From Gaiellasilicea sp963789355 (GTDB lineage: Bacteria; Actinomycetota; Thermoleophilia; Gaiellales; Gaiellaceae): a stretch of DNA of 64,000 nucleotides. Positions within the stretch are counted from its first letter, which is position 1, and each line of letters begins with the position of its first letter. The stretch covers positions 78,326 to 142,325 of the forward strand of contig CAWBKK010000009.1 in NCBI GenBank assembly GCA_963789355.1. Reading direction: 5' to 3'. A program made the translations under genes and the position numbers. The notes beneath the pieces were generated by a model. It was not told the origin of the DNA, ran no database searches, and worked only from the letters and a program-made list of their open reading frames with translations. Below are positions 17,060 to 27,152 of the stretch, piece after piece.

Positions 17060-18513
17060 AGGCCGAAGGGGTTGATCGGGCGCGAACCCGTGTTCACGGT
17101 GACGCTCTTCGTCTCGAGGTAGAGATCGAGCGTCTCGATCCCGAGCTCGCGGCCGAAACCGGACTGCTTGTAGCCGCCGAACGGCAACCCGGGGAAGGCC
17201 GTGTAGGGCATGTTGATCCCGACCGTGCCGGCCTTGATCCGGGAGGCGAGCCGGTGGCCGCGCGCAGGATCGCCGGTCCAGACCGATGCCATCAGGCCGT
17301 ACCTGACGTCGTTTGCGATCCGGATCGCGTCCTTCTCGTCCTCGAACGGGATGATCGTCACGACCGGGCCGAAGACCTCCTCCTGCGCGATCGCGGCCGA
17401 GTTCTCGACCCCGGCGACGACCGTCGCGGGATAGAACGCGTGCTCGCCCGGCTCGCCCCCGAGCACGATCTCGCCGCCGTCCGCGCGCGCGCCTTCGACG
17501 AAGGCGTGCACGCGCTCCTGGTGCGCCTGCGAGATCAGCGAGCCCATCTGCGTCTCGGAGTCGAGCGGGTCGCCCATCTTCAGCTGCCCCGCCTTCTCGG
17601 TGAAGGCGCCGACGAAGTCGTCGTAGATCGACCGCTCGACGAGGACGCGCGAGCGCGCCTCGCAGCTCTGGCCGGCGGAGTAGTAGATCGACCAGACCGC
17701 GCTCGGGATCGCCGAGTCGAGATCGGCGTCGGCAAAGACGAGGTTCGGGCTCTTGCCCCCGAGCTCGAGCGTCAAGCGCTTGATCGGCTCGGAGCAGAGC
17801 CGCATGATCTCGCCGCCCGTCTTCGTCGAGCCGGTGAACGCGACCTTGTCGACGCCCGCGTGCTTGACGAGGTACGCGCCGGTCGTCGGGCCCTCGCCGG
17901 TGACGATGTTGATCGCGCCGGCCGGGAAGCCGACCTCGGCCGCGAGCTCGGCGAGCCGCAGCGCCGTCGCCGGCGTCTGGGGATCGGGCTTGAGCACCAC
18001 CGAGCAACCGGCGGCGAGCGCGGGCGCGAGCTTCCACGTCGTCATCAGCAGCGGGTAGTTCCAGGGGACGATCTGGCCGGCGACGCCGACCGGCTCCTTC
18101 AGGGTGTACGAGAGGAGCGAGCCCCCGATCGGGTTCGAGCGGCCGCCGATCGAGCCGATCGCGGAGGCGTAGTAGCGGAAGTGCTCGACCGCGCCGAAGA
18201 GCTCGGCCTTCGTCGAGGAGATCGCCTTGCCGACGTTGCGCGACTCGAGCTCCGAGAGCTCGTTGCGGTTCGCTTTCAGCGCGTCGGCGAGGGCGTGCAG
18301 GAGCCTCGAGCGCTCGTTCCCGGGCGTCTTGCCCCAGTCGCCGTCGAGCGCGGCCCGCGCCGCCTCGACCGCGCGGTCGATCTCAGCCGGGCCGGCGAGC
18401 TGGGCGGTGCCGAGCGCCTCGCCGGAGGCGGGCTCCGTCAGCTCCCGGGAGGACGAGCCTCCGACGGTCTCGCCGTTGATGAAGAGCCCGTACTCGTTCG
18501 TCGCCACGGCCAC
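17056..18513 (-). CDS. NAD(P)-dependent aldehyde dehydrogenase, betaine-aldehyde dehydrogenase-like
   Basis: The 485-residue protein is a full-length aldehyde dehydrogenase. The Rossmann region has VPWNYPLLMTTWKLAPALAAG, the catalytic glutamate is in LELGGKSPNL (near 255) and the nucleophile is in AGQSCEARSRV (near 289). The C-terminal PFGGYKQSGFGRELG is typical of the betaine/aminoaldehyde group. It oxidises an aldehyde to its acid; the substrate is not determined. It lies between a small membrane-anchored protein and the MFS transporter. Confidence 0.92.
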   Translation of the reverse strand: MAVATNEYGLFINGETVGGSSSRELTEPASGEALGTAQLAGPAEIDRAVEAARAALDGDWGKTPGNERSRLLHALADALKANRNELSELESRNVGKAISSTKAELFGAVEHFRYYASAIGSIGGRSNPIGGSLLSYTLKEPVGVAGQIVPWNYPLLMTTWKLAPALAAGCSVVLKPDPQTPATALRLAELAAEVGFPAGAINIVTGEGPTTGAYLVKHAGVDKVAFTGSTKTGGEIMRLCSEPIKRLTLELGGKSPNLVFADADLDSAIPSAVWSIYYSAGQSCEARSRVLVERSIYDDFVGAFTEKAGQLKMGDPLDSETQMGSLISQAHQERVHAFVEGARADGGEIVLGGEPGEHAFYPATVVAGVENSAAIAQEEVFGPVVTIIPFEDEKDAIRIANDVRYGLMASVWTGDPARGHRLASRIKAGTVGINMPYTAFPGLPFGGYKQSGFGRELGIETLDLYLETKSVTVNTGSRPINPFGL

Positions 18514-18528
18514 GGCCGGACGATAGCG

Positions 18529-18973
18529 CTACGGGCCCTGATGGCGGAGACTGACGAGCAGCGCAGGCGGGTCGACGTCGTCTGGCAGAAGCCGCGCGTC
18601 CTCCAACAGGGTCACGCCGAGCTCGATGCGGCCCGAGGCGACACGCTTGTCCGCGACGAACACGTCCTCGTCGTCAGCTCCCACCTGGTTCCAGCCGGCT
18701 GCGGTGGCCTGCTCGCGCGCGTCCGCGAGCGCCTGCGCCGAGCCGCCGGCTCCGAGCTGGAACAGGCGCGTGAGCCGTGCGGAGACCGGCTTCCCCAGCG
18801 AGGAGCCCTCGTTCTGAGAATCGGTGTCGACGAGCTTCCCGCCCGGCGGCGCGTACGTCGCCATCGGTCCTCCTCGAGCGCGCGAAGCCGGGCGGAAGGC
18901 TCCTCGCCGCGCGCGAGCACGATCACGAGCACGCCGAGTGCGGCCGCGGCGGCAAGAATCTTGGTGCGCGTGC

Positions 18974-18977
<4 letters not shown>
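18529..18977 (-). CDS. Membrane-anchored protein of unknown function (frameshifted)
   Basis: The apparent start is ATG 18864, but a better reading begins at GTG 18977, whose GTGA overlaps the thiolase stop. That adds a membrane anchor (KILAAAAALGVLVIVLARG) and a charged linker RLRALEED. One base is missing near 18866, where GACCG should read GACCCG to join EEDP to MATYAPPGG. With the correction the protein has 149 residues. The body contains DTDSQNEGSSLGKPVSARLTRLF and a region rich in Asp and Val. I know no function for it. Confidence 0.55.
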
Positions 18978-20127
<1,150 letters not shown>

Positions 20128-20131
<4 letters not shown>

Positions 20132-20967
20132 GCCACGTAGTCGAGCCGGACCGGCTCCGGAAACGCTCCGATCGCCTCGCCGCGGCGGAGCAGCTCCGCG
20201 ACCGCCCTGCGGCCCTCGTCGCCGTAGTCGCACGTCAGCTCGTTCACGTACATGTCGACGAAGCGCTCGTTCGTGGCCGCGTCGATCCCGCGGCCGAACC
20301 GCATCGCATAGCGCATCGCGTCGCGGCGGTTTGCGAGCCCCGCCTGGATCGACTCGAGCAACACCGCCGAGAGGTCGCCGACCCGCTCACCCACGTCGCG
20401 GCGCACGAGATTGACGCCGAGCGGCAGCGGCAGGCCGGTCTCGAGCAGCCACCACTCGCCGAGGTCGAGCACCTTGTGCAGCCCCGACGCCTCGTAGGTC
20501 AGCTGCCCCTCGTGGATCACGAGGCCCGCGTCGGCCCGGCCCGACGAGACTTCGTCCACGATTCGGTCGAACGGGAGCTCACGGTGCCCGAACTCGCCAA
20601 GCGCGAGCCGCAGCGTCAGGAACGCCGTCGTCATCCGACCGGGCACGACGATCTCGGCAAAGCGCAGCTGCTCGAAGGTGAGCGGCTCGCGCGCGACGAG
20701 GATCGGGCCGTAGCCGGCACCGATGCTGGCCCCGTGAGGCAGGAGCGCGTACCGGTCCTGCACGAACGGGTACGCGTGCAGCGACGTCGCCGTCACCTCG
20801 AGCCGCCCCTCGAGCGCCCACTCGTTCAGGGTCTGGATGTCCTGCAGCACCTGCTCGAAGCGGAAGCCGCGCGTGTCGATCGCTCCGGCCGCGATCGCCC
20901 AGAACATGAACGCGTCGTCGGGATCCGGGCTGTGCCCGAGGCGGATGCGCATGCTCTGGGTCAGCAT
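20128..20967 (-). CDS. MqnA/MqnD-family protein, possible 1,4-dihydroxy-6-naphthoate synthase
   Basis: The 279-residue protein has a periplasmic-binding-protein fold without a signal peptide. The N-terminal LGHSPDPDDAFMFWA resembles the SxCPNDT motif of MqnD, the last dedicated step in futalosine-route menaquinone synthesis. VTATSLHAYPFV, EIVVPGRMTTAFLTLRL and AGLVIHEGQLTY are shared with MqnD-like proteins. The SPDPDD variant occurs in a side branch, so the assignment is tentative. No other menaquinone gene is in the window. It is first in a minus-strand run with the thiolase. Confidence 0.7.
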
Positions 20968-21003
20968 CGCCCGAGGCTAGCACCGGGCCTAGACTGACCA
21001 GCG

Positions 21004-21435
21004 ATGGTCGACCTGAGCAATGCGATCCAGGATTATCTGAAGGAGATCTACAAGCTCGGGGTTGTGGCCGAACGCGTGTCCACCTCGGCCCTCGCGGAGC
21101 GCCAGCAGGTGTCGCCCGCCTCGGCGAGCGCGATGGTGAAGAAGCTGGCGGCGCTCGGGCTCGCGGAGCACACGCCCTACCGCGGAGTCACGCTGACGCA
21201 TGCCGGCGAGCAAGTCGCGCTGGAGGTGATCCGCCACCACCGGCTGCTCGAGCTCTACCTCGCGGAGACTCTCGGGATCGGCGTCGACGACGTCCACGAC
21301 GAGGCAGACCGGCTCGAGCACGCGCTCTCGGAGGAGCTGGAGGCGCGGATCGACAAGGCCCTCGGCTTCCCCACCCACGACCCGCACGGCGACCCGATCC
21401 CGAACGCGAAGCTCGAGTGGCCGAAGGAGAGCTAG
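21004..21435 (+). CDS. DtxR/MntR-family metal-dependent transcriptional regulator
   Basis: The 143-residue protein has an N-terminal winged helix (QDYLKEIYKLG, then SASAMVKKLAALGLAEHTPYRGVTLTHAG) and the helical metal-binding dimerisation domain with VIRHHRLLELYLAETLG and the HDEADRLEHALSEELEARID motif. There is no SH3-like third domain, so it is MntR-like in size. It probably binds Mn or Fe and represses transport genes elsewhere; no target is obvious here. It diverges from the MqnD-like gene by 36 bases. Confidence 0.92.
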   Translation: MVDLSNAIQDYLKEIYKLGVVAERVSTSALAERQQVSPASASAMVKKLAALGLAEHTPYRGVTLTHAGEQVALEVIRHHRLLELYLAETLGIGVDDVHDEADRLEHALSEELEARIDKALGFPTHDPHGDPIPNAKLEWPKES

Positions 21436-21776
21436 CGTCGCCCGAAGAAGAAGCGTTCCAAGACCGGTAAGACCTCCTTGCGCGTGAACGGCCTGATTCG
21501 CTCGGTCGAGCCGTCGTCCTCGAGCACGCGCGCGTCGTCCTCGAGCGCCCCGTTCGCGGCCTCGAGCGCGTCGCCGAGCTCGTGGCCCTCGAAGAGGTAG
21601 TCGTCGCCGCGTGGCTCGTCGCTCGGCCGGTGCTGCGGGTTGACGGCCCGGCCGACCGCCCAGAGCGCACCCTCCCTGCGCTCGAGCCAGATCACGATCC
21701 GCTCCTCGCGCCCCGCGTCGTCGACTCCCCGGAGAGTCCGTTCGGCGCACCTGCCGTCCGAGCTGGTCCTGCGCAT
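21432..21776 (-). CDS. Conserved-looking small protein, unknown function
   Basis: The protein has up to 114 residues. The N-terminal 20 residues are arginine-rich and may not be translated; ATG 21776 is the first start, but a GTG further in (near VIWLERREGALWAVG) is also possible. The core contains WAVGRAVNPQHRPSDEPRGDDYLFEGHELGD and ends with LPVLERFFFGRR. I recognise no domain. Its stop shares CTAG with the DtxR gene stop. Confidence 0.5.
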   Translation of the reverse strand: MRRTSSDGRCAERTLRGVDDAGREERIVIWLERREGALWAVGRAVNPQHRPSDEPRGDDYLFEGHELGDALEAANGALEDDARVLEDDGSTERIRPFTRKEVLPVLERFFFGRR

Positions 21777-21801
21777 CGAAAGGAGGATACAATCGTCCGC
21801 G

Positions 21802-22044
21802 ATGGCGTTCCGGAACCTCTTCTCGTTCCTATTTCAGCGCTCGTCGGCCGACGACCGGGTCGCGGCCTACGTGATCCGCGAGCACGACCGCGGTCGCGAC
21901 CTCGCCGAGATCCTCGAGGACCGCTACGTGCTCAACCGCCTCGGCCCCGACCAGCGCGCGCGCTTGCTCGACCGCCCCGAGGTGATCAAGGCGCTCGGGA
22001 ATGACACGATCGCCAGCGCCCGCCAGACGGCCGGCCAGACCTAG
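21802..22044 (+). CDS. Small protein of unknown function
   Basis: This 80-residue protein starts with MAFRNLFSFLFQRSSADDR and continues as an amphipathic helical protein (VIREHDRGRDLAEILEDRYVLNRLG). A perfect ribosome site, AAAGGAGGAT (21779-21788), lies 13 bases before the ATG. Charge is balanced and no cysteine or metal motif is present. I see no function. The stop shares CTAG with the next gene on the other strand. Confidence 0.65.
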   Translation: MAFRNLFSFLFQRSSADDRVAAYVIREHDRGRDLAEILEDRYVLNRLGPDQRARLLDRPEVIKALGNDTIASARQTAGQT

Positions 22045-22970
22045 ACAGTCGTTCCGACGCCGCGCTCCTGCGCCCGCCGCAGCAGCTCGGCCGCGATCGC
22101 GACGTCCCAGACGGCGAGCCCGTTCGACTTGAAGACGACGATGTCGGCGTCGGACTCGCGGCCCGGCAGCGCACCCGCGACGACGTCCTGGAGCTCGTGC
22201 ACCTCGAGCCAGTCGAGGACGCCGTTCTCGATGGGATCGATCAGGTCGCCCGACTCGAGCTTCGCGTTCTCCCTCGAGTCGCAGCAGACGAAGCTCGCGC
22301 GCTCGAGCACGACATCGTCCAGCTCGCGCTTGCGCGGATCGTTCGCGCCGGCGGCACAGACGAGCGCGCCCTCGCGCAGCCACTCGCCGCGGAGGACCGG
22401 ATCGCGCGAGGTGGTGACCGTGACGACGATCTCCTGGGCCGCTGCCTCGACGCTCGAGTCGGCCGGCTCGGCGCCGACCTTCGCGCAGAAGGTTTCCAGT
22501 CGCTCCGGCGTCCGGCAGTAGGCGACGACCCGCTCGAGGGAGGGAACCGCAGCGCGGATCGCCTCGACCTGCGCCTCCGCCTGCCAGCCGCAGCCGATCA
22601 CTCCGAGCGTGCGGGCATCGCGCCGGGCCAGGTGCTTGGCGGCGACGCCGCTCGCGGCGCCGGTGCGACGCTGACCGGCGGTGTCGGCCTCGAGCACGGC
22701 GACGAGCTCACCGGTGCGGAGGTCGAACAGGGAGACGGCGAAGACGGCCTGCCCCGCGACGACCGTGTACGCCTTGACGCCCGCGTAGCCGAGCTCGCGG
22801 TCGACCGCCGACATGACGGCGAAGCTGCCGTCGTCGAGCGAAAGTCGCCGCCGCGGCACATTCTCGACGGCGCCGGCGGCCATCCGCGCGAAGCACGCCT
22901 CCAGGACGGGGACTGCCTCGCCGGCCGTGATCAGGCCGGCCACGTCCGCCTCGGTCAGGTAGAGCGGCAA
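22041..22970 (-). CDS. Ornithine cyclodeaminase/mu-crystallin family oxidoreductase
   Basis: The 309-residue protein has the family segments DTAGQRRTGAASGVAAKHLAR (substrate-binding Arg, residues near 95-115) and the NAD site LGVIGCGWQAEAQ (near 125), ending KSNGLAVWDVAIA. Members reduce cyclic imines or dehydrogenate amino acids (ornithine cyclodeaminase, pyrroline-2-carboxylate reductase, alanine dehydrogenase), so the precise substrate is open. It stands 10 bases upstream of nothing obvious in its own direction; the DUF421 gene ends 11 bases before its start. Confidence 0.87.
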   Translation of the reverse strand: MPLYLTEADVAGLITAGEAVPVLEACFARMAAGAVENVPRRRLSLDDGSFAVMSAVDRELGYAGVKAYTVVAGQAVFAVSLFDLRTGELVAVLEADTAGQRRTGAASGVAAKHLARRDARTLGVIGCGWQAEAQVEAIRAAVPSLERVVAYCRTPERLETFCAKVGAEPADSSVEAAAQEIVVTVTTSRDPVLRGEWLREGALVCAAGANDPRKRELDDVVLERASFVCCDSRENAKLESGDLIDPIENGVLDWLEVHELQDVVAGALPGRESDADIVVFKSNGLAVWDVAIAAELLRRAQERGVGTTV

Positions 22971-22980
22971 GCCGGAGACC

Positions 22981-23427
22981 CTACGCCTCGCCCTTCTTCA
23001 GGAAGGTGATCCGGCCGTTCGTCTCCAGCACCGCCCACCGGACCTGGTCCACCGACCCGATCCCGTTCGCACGGGCAGCGGCCGCGAGCTCCTCGAGCGT
23101 GATCCGGTTCCGGCGGAGGTTGCGGTCGATCGGCTTCCCGTCCTCGACCACGATCAGCGGCTCGCCGTCGAGCACCGGGCGCAGGCGCGGCACCTTGAAG
23201 CTCGTGTAGGAGACACCGACCGTCATCAGCGCGATCGTGGAGCCGACGAGCAGGGCGCCCGTCACCGAGAAGTCGTTCTGCGTCACGCCCTGCTGCACGA
23301 GGTCGCCGATCATCACGAGCATGATCAGGTCGAACGGCTGCATCGAGGAGAGCTCACGACGTCCGATCACCCGCGTCAGCAGATAGACGAAGAGAAACGC
23401 GACGACTGCACGGACGACGAGATCCAT
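22981..23427 (-). CDS. DUF421 (YetF-like) membrane protein
   Basis: The 148-residue protein has three N-terminal membrane helices, including a first helix ending in RVIGRRELSSMQPFDLIMLVMIGDLVQQG, the DUF421 signature, and a cytoplasmic domain with PLIVVEDGKPIDRNLRRNRIT. In this family a C-terminal tetrapeptide-handling domain acts in the membrane, but the role remains unknown. Start ATG 23427 overlaps the stop of the upstream membrane protein by one base (TGATG), so they are coupled. Confidence 0.87.
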   Translation of the reverse strand: MDLVVRAVVAFLFVYLLTRVIGRRELSSMQPFDLIMLVMIGDLVQQGVTQNDFSVTGALLVGSTIALMTVGVSYTSFKVPRLRPVLDGEPLIVVEDGKPIDRNLRRNRITLEELAAAARANGIGSVDQVRWAVLETNGRITFLKKGEA

Positions 23428-23957
23428 CAGGGATAAATGGTCATCGTGCGGTCGAGTGAGAGGATCGGCGCCTCGCCGTCGAGCAGCTCGACGTCCTGCG
23501 AGCGGCGGCCGATCTCGGTCGGGTTGACCTGAAAGTGGAGGAAGAAGACGTGCTCGGTCCCGGCGCGGACACGGCCGAGATCGAAGGCGATCTTGCCGTC
23601 CCGGTTCGCCTCCCCGACCGGCGACGGGACGAGCGTGTTCAGCGTGATCCCCTCCAACCAGCCGGGGTCGAGGAGCAGCGTCGCCGCCTCGATCTCGCGC
23701 TCGGCTCGAATCGTGAAGCGGGACATGAAGAAGAGACCGCTGCGGACTCGCTCGGGCGAGTAGACCTCGAGCTCGACCCCGCTCGCCGACGCCGTGCCAG
23801 TCTGTGGCCGCTGGCCGAACACGTTCAGGAGCCCGAGCAGGCAGAGCAGGCCGAGCACGGTCAAGATCGCCCAGCGGACATACGGGCGATGCTCGCGGCC
23901 GCGAAGATCACGGTGTCGCGCGAGCGTCAGCTGGTCGGGCGCGGCCGCCACACGCAT
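23427..23957 (-). CDS. Single-pass membrane protein of unknown function
   Basis: The 176-residue protein has a basic N-terminus (HRDLRGREHRPYVRW), one membrane helix (AILTVLGLLCLLGLLNVFG, about 32-50) and an extracytoplasmic beta-rich domain. This domain contains PERVRSGLFFMSRFTIRAER and FLHFQVNPTEIGRRSQ. I chose ATG 23957 because the hydrophobic anchor then has a normal cytosolic leader. It is coupled to the DUF421 gene, suggesting they act together in the envelope. Confidence 0.65.
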   Translation of the reverse strand: MRVAAAPDQLTLARHRDLRGREHRPYVRWAILTVLGLLCLLGLLNVFGQRPQTGTASASGVELEVYSPERVRSGLFFMSRFTIRAEREIEAATLLLDPGWLEGITLNTLVPSPVGEANRDGKIAFDLGRVRAGTEHVFFLHFQVNPTEIGRRSQDVELLDGEAPILSLDRTMTIYP

Positions 23958-24054
23958 GGCTTCGCCGCCGGACGCTCCGGTCCTACCCGTGATCCCACCC
24001 TTCCGCCCCTTTACAGCGGCAACGACCCCGGGCACCATGGGTCGGCCGAGTCGG

Positions 24055-27000
24055 ATGACCGTAGGCGACAGGGGGGTTCGAGGGGATTTGAGAGTGGGAT
24101 TTCGTGTGCTCGCGCTGTGCGCGTCGGTCGCCGCGTGCCTGACGTCGACGGCTGCCGCACGCGTCGATGCGGGCGGCGCCGAGCGACGGGCGCCCCAGCA
24201 CCCCGAAGGGGTCGAGAAGCACCCGCGGCTCGATTCACGACTGCTCGGGGTGGTGTCGGCGGATCGGGCCGCCGGTCCTGCCGCCGCGCTGCAGGCGGCT
24301 CGCGCTCGGGCGCTCGCGACCTCCGGCGACCAGGTCCGGGTCGTGATCCAGGGCGCGCCTGCTGCTGTCCGGGCCGCGGTGGAGGCGAACGGCGGCGAGG
24401 TCGACGGAACCGCCGGAACGCTGACCGAGGCCCTCGTTCCCGCAGGCCGGCTGGCCGAGCTCTCGGCTCAGGGCGGGGTCGAGTACGTCCGTCCACCGAG
24501 CGCGCTCGTCCCGCTCGGCACCGACAGCCAGGGCGTGGCGGCCGCCGCCGCTTCGGCGTGGCACGCGAAGGGGGTCACCGGCTCGGGCGCAAAGGTGGCA
24601 GTGATCGACACCGGCTTCGAGGGGCTCGCCGCGCGCCAGGCCGCCGGTGAGCTCCCGGCGACGACCACGAGTGTCGACTTCTGCACGGCGTCGATGGGAG
24701 CGCCCGAGAAGCACGGTACGGCCGTGGCCGAGGTGGTCCACGAGATGGCACCGGGCGCTCAGCTGTTCCTGATCTGCATCGAGACCGAGGTCGACCTCGC
24801 CAACGCGGCCGCGTATGTCAAGGCCAACGGAATCACGATCGTGAATCACTCGATCGGCTGGTACAACACCGCCCGCGGCGACGGCACGGGTGGCGCCGGG
24901 ACGCCGGACGCCATCGTCGCCGACGCGCGCGCACACGGGGTGCTCTGGATCAACTCCGCAGGCAACGGCGCGCAGCAGCACTGGGCCGGCTCCTATACGG
25001 ATGCGAACGCCAACGGGCTGCACGAGTTCGCAGGGTCCGACGAGACGAACACGGTCACGATCAACGCGGGCCGGACGTTCTGCGGCTACGTCAAGTGGGA
25101 CAGCTGGCCGACGACGGATCAGGACTTCGACCTCTACCTCCGTCGGAACGCCGACCAGGCGCTGCTCGCCAGCTCGACCACCCTGCAGAACGGCGCCCAG
25201 ACGCCGGCGGAGGCACTGTGCTTCACCAACATGACCGCCGCGCCGGAGACCTACGCCTTCACGATCCGCCGCGCCAACGCCTCGACCGCGCCGCGCTTCG
25301 ACTTCTTCGTGACCGTCGGCAAGACCCTGGAGCATCAGGTTCCGGCGGTGAGCCTCCTCGAGCCGGCCACGTCCCCGGGCGCCCTCGCGGTCGGTGCCCA
25401 CTGCTGGGCGAACGACACGCTCGAGCCCTACAGCTCGAACGGCCCCACGATCGACGGCCGGGTGAAGCCCGATCTCACCGGCCCGGACTCCGTGACGTCG
25501 GCGCTCTACGGCCCGTTCACCGCCTGCGGCACGAGCGGCTTCAACGGCACCTCGTCCGCCGCGCCGCACGTCGCTGGGGCGGCGGTGCTGCTGCGGGGAA
25601 TGTTCCCGCTGGCGAGCGCAAACGAGCTGCAGGCGTGGCTCGAGGACGACGCCGCCGACCTCGGCCCGCCGGGGAAGGACACGAGCACGGGCTCCGGGAA
25701 GCTGCTGTTGCCGACGTCGCCTCCGCTCGCGTCGACCAGCGCGCCGGGAACCGACGCGCCGACGACCTCCGGCTTCACCGTGGCGGGCACGGTCTCCCCG
25801 CTCGGCGTCGCGACCACGTATCGCTGGCAGTACGGCCTGACGACGGCCTACGGCTCCGACACGTCTCCGCTGGCGCTGGCCTCCCCGCGCACGGCGCAAC
25901 AGGTCTCGGCGAGCCTCACCGGCCTCGCGCCCGACACCGAGTACCACTACCGCCTCGTCACGACGAACCTCTTCGGGACCACGGTCGGCGAGGACCGCAC
26001 GCGGCGGACCGCCAAACCGCTGCCGCCGGTCGCTGCGACCTCGTCCCCGACCTCCGTCGGCCACGACCAGGCCGTCCTCGCCGGAACGGTGACGCCGAAC
26101 GGGACGTCGACCGACGTCCGCTTCGAGTGGGGCACGACGACCGCGTACGGCAACCTGACGCCGGTGCAGAGCGGCGGCGCGACCGGCACCTCGGCTGTGA
26201 CCGCTCCGCTCTCGGGGCTCCAGCCGAGCACCACGTACCACTACCGGCTCGTCGCCTCGAGCCTCTACGGCCAGTCGGCCGGGCCGGATGTGACGTTCAC
26301 GACGCCGAGCCCACCCCCGCCGCCGCCCGCGCCCGCAACGGGAGGTGGAGGAGGGGGCACGATCCCGAATCTCCGCCTGACCCTGGCCGGAAGCCGGACG
26401 TCGCTCGTGCCCAACGGTTCCGTCGACGTGATCGCGACGCTCGCAAACGCCGGCAGCGCGGGCTCACTCCAGACTCGGCTCCTGATCGACCTCCCCACGA
26501 CGATGACGCTCCTGGGGCCGCCGGCCTACGACCGCGGCTCGGGCTGCACGGGCGCCCAGCGACTCGATTGCTTCCTCGACTACGTCCCGAACGGCGTCGC
26601 GACGAGAGTGCTGTTCTCGGTCCGGGTCGCTGGCACCGGTGCCCAGACGCTGACGGCGACCGCCGGCGCCGACCGCGACTCGGATCCGAGCGACAACGCG
26701 GCCTCGCTGACGTTCCAGGTCGGCGGAGGATCTCGGGCGATCGCGGTGTCCGTCCCCACCGGCACGAAGACGGGTACGGCCGGAGCGAACGTGCTCACCG
26801 GCGACGGGGGAGCGAACATCCTCCGCGGCCGGGGCGGACACGATCGCCTCTACGGCCGCGGCGGCAACGACACGCTCTACGGCGATGCGGGCAACGACCT
26901 TCTCGACGGCGGCGCGGGTCTCGACCGGTTCTTCGGCGGTACGGGCCGCGACACGATCCGGGCCCGCGACGGCCGCCGGGAGCGGATCGACTGCGGCCCC

Positions 27001-27069
27001 GGCCGGGACACCGCCATCGTCGACAAGGGCGACGTCGTTCGCGGCTGCGAGACCGTCCGCCGCAGCTGA
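24055..27069 (+). CDS. Secreted subtilisin-like protease with Fn3-like, DUF11-like and RTX domains
   Basis: From ATG 24055 the protein has 1004 residues. A signal peptide (VLALCASVAACLTSTAAA) is followed by a propeptide-like region. The S8 triad is D185 (AVIDTGFEG), H220 (EKHGTAVAE) and S500 (NGTSSAAPHVAG), with a long insert between H and S holding a beta domain. Two Fn3-like repeats follow (each with TEYHYRLV or TTYHYRLV), then a proline/glycine linker, a DUF11-like domain and RTX nonapeptides (GGNDTLYGDAGNDLLDGG). GTG 24094, with GAGGGG eight bases upstream, is an alternative start. Calcium binding by the RTX region should stabilise it outside the cell. It is monocistronic. Confidence 0.88.
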   Translation: MTVGDRGVRGDLRVGFRVLALCASVAACLTSTAAARVDAGGAERRAPQHPEGVEKHPRLDSRLLGVVSADRAAGPAAALQAARARALATSGDQVRVVIQGAPAAVRAAVEANGGEVDGTAGTLTEALVPAGRLAELSAQGGVEYVRPPSALVPLGTDSQGVAAAAASAWHAKGVTGSGAKVAVIDTGFEGLAARQAAGELPATTTSVDFCTASMGAPEKHGTAVAEVVHEMAPGAQLFLICIETEVDLANAAAYVKANGITIVNHSIGWYNTARGDGTGGAGTPDAIVADARAHGVLWINSAGNGAQQHWAGSYTDANANGLHEFAGSDETNTVTINAGRTFCGYVKWDSWPTTDQDFDLYLRRNADQALLASSTTLQNGAQTPAEALCFTNMTAAPETYAFTIRRANASTAPRFDFFVTVGKTLEHQVPAVSLLEPATSPGALAVGAHCWANDTLEPYSSNGPTIDGRVKPDLTGPDSVTSALYGPFTACGTSGFNGTSSAAPHVAGAAVLLRGMFPLASANELQAWLEDDAADLGPPGKDTSTGSGKLLLPTSPPLASTSAPGTDAPTTSGFTVAGTVSPLGVATTYRWQYGLTTAYGSDTSPLALASPRTAQQVSASLTGLAPDTEYHYRLVTTNLFGTTVGEDRTRRTAKPLPPVAATSSPTSVGHDQAVLAGTVTPNGTSTDVRFEWGTTTAYGNLTPVQSGGATGTSAVTAPLSGLQPSTTYHYRLVASSLYGQSAGPDVTFTTPSPPPPPPAPATGGGGGGTIPNLRLTLAGSRTSLVPNGSVDVIATLANAGSAGSLQTRLLIDLPTTMTLLGPPAYDRGSGCTGAQRLDCFLDYVPNGVATRVLFSVRVAGTGAQTLTATAGADRDSDPSDNAASLTFQVGGGSRAIAVSVPTGTKTGTAGANVLTGDGGANILRGRGGHDRLYGRGGNDTLYGDAGNDLLDGGAGLDRFFGGTGRDTIRARDGRRERIDCGPGRDTAIVDKGDVVRGCETVRRS

Positions 27070-27142
27070 TGCGCCCGGCACGATTCGAACGTGCGACCTC
27101 TGCCTCCGCAGGGCAGCGCTCTATCCCCTGAGCTACGGGCGC
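27070..27142 (-). tRNA. tRNA-Arg with anticodon GCG
   Basis: Read on the minus strand it forms a complete cloverleaf: acceptor GCGCCCG pairs with CGGGCGC, D-arm GCTC/GAGC, anticodon stem CTGCC/GGCAG around loop CTGCGGA, and T-arm GCACG/CGTGC with TTCGAAT. The loop gives anticodon GCG, reading CGC and CGU arginine codons. Most bacteria use ACG (inosine) for these. CCA is not encoded; the discriminator is A at 27070. It lies directly after the RTX protease stop on the opposite strand. Confidence 0.9.
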
Positions 27143-27152
27143 TCGGGACGGG

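Noticed and set aside
17050..17065. GTA at the start of the MFS gene as another GTG-to-GTA error
   Set aside because: A GTG here would destroy the TAG stop of the aldehyde dehydrogenase gene, which otherwise ends at its normal length, so this site does not fit the pattern at 48857 and 56825.
24235..26241. Long open frame on the minus strand across the RTX protease
   Set aside because: High GC produces long antisense frames. This one lacks a ribosome site and family motifs and lies opposite a protein with a full catalytic triad.
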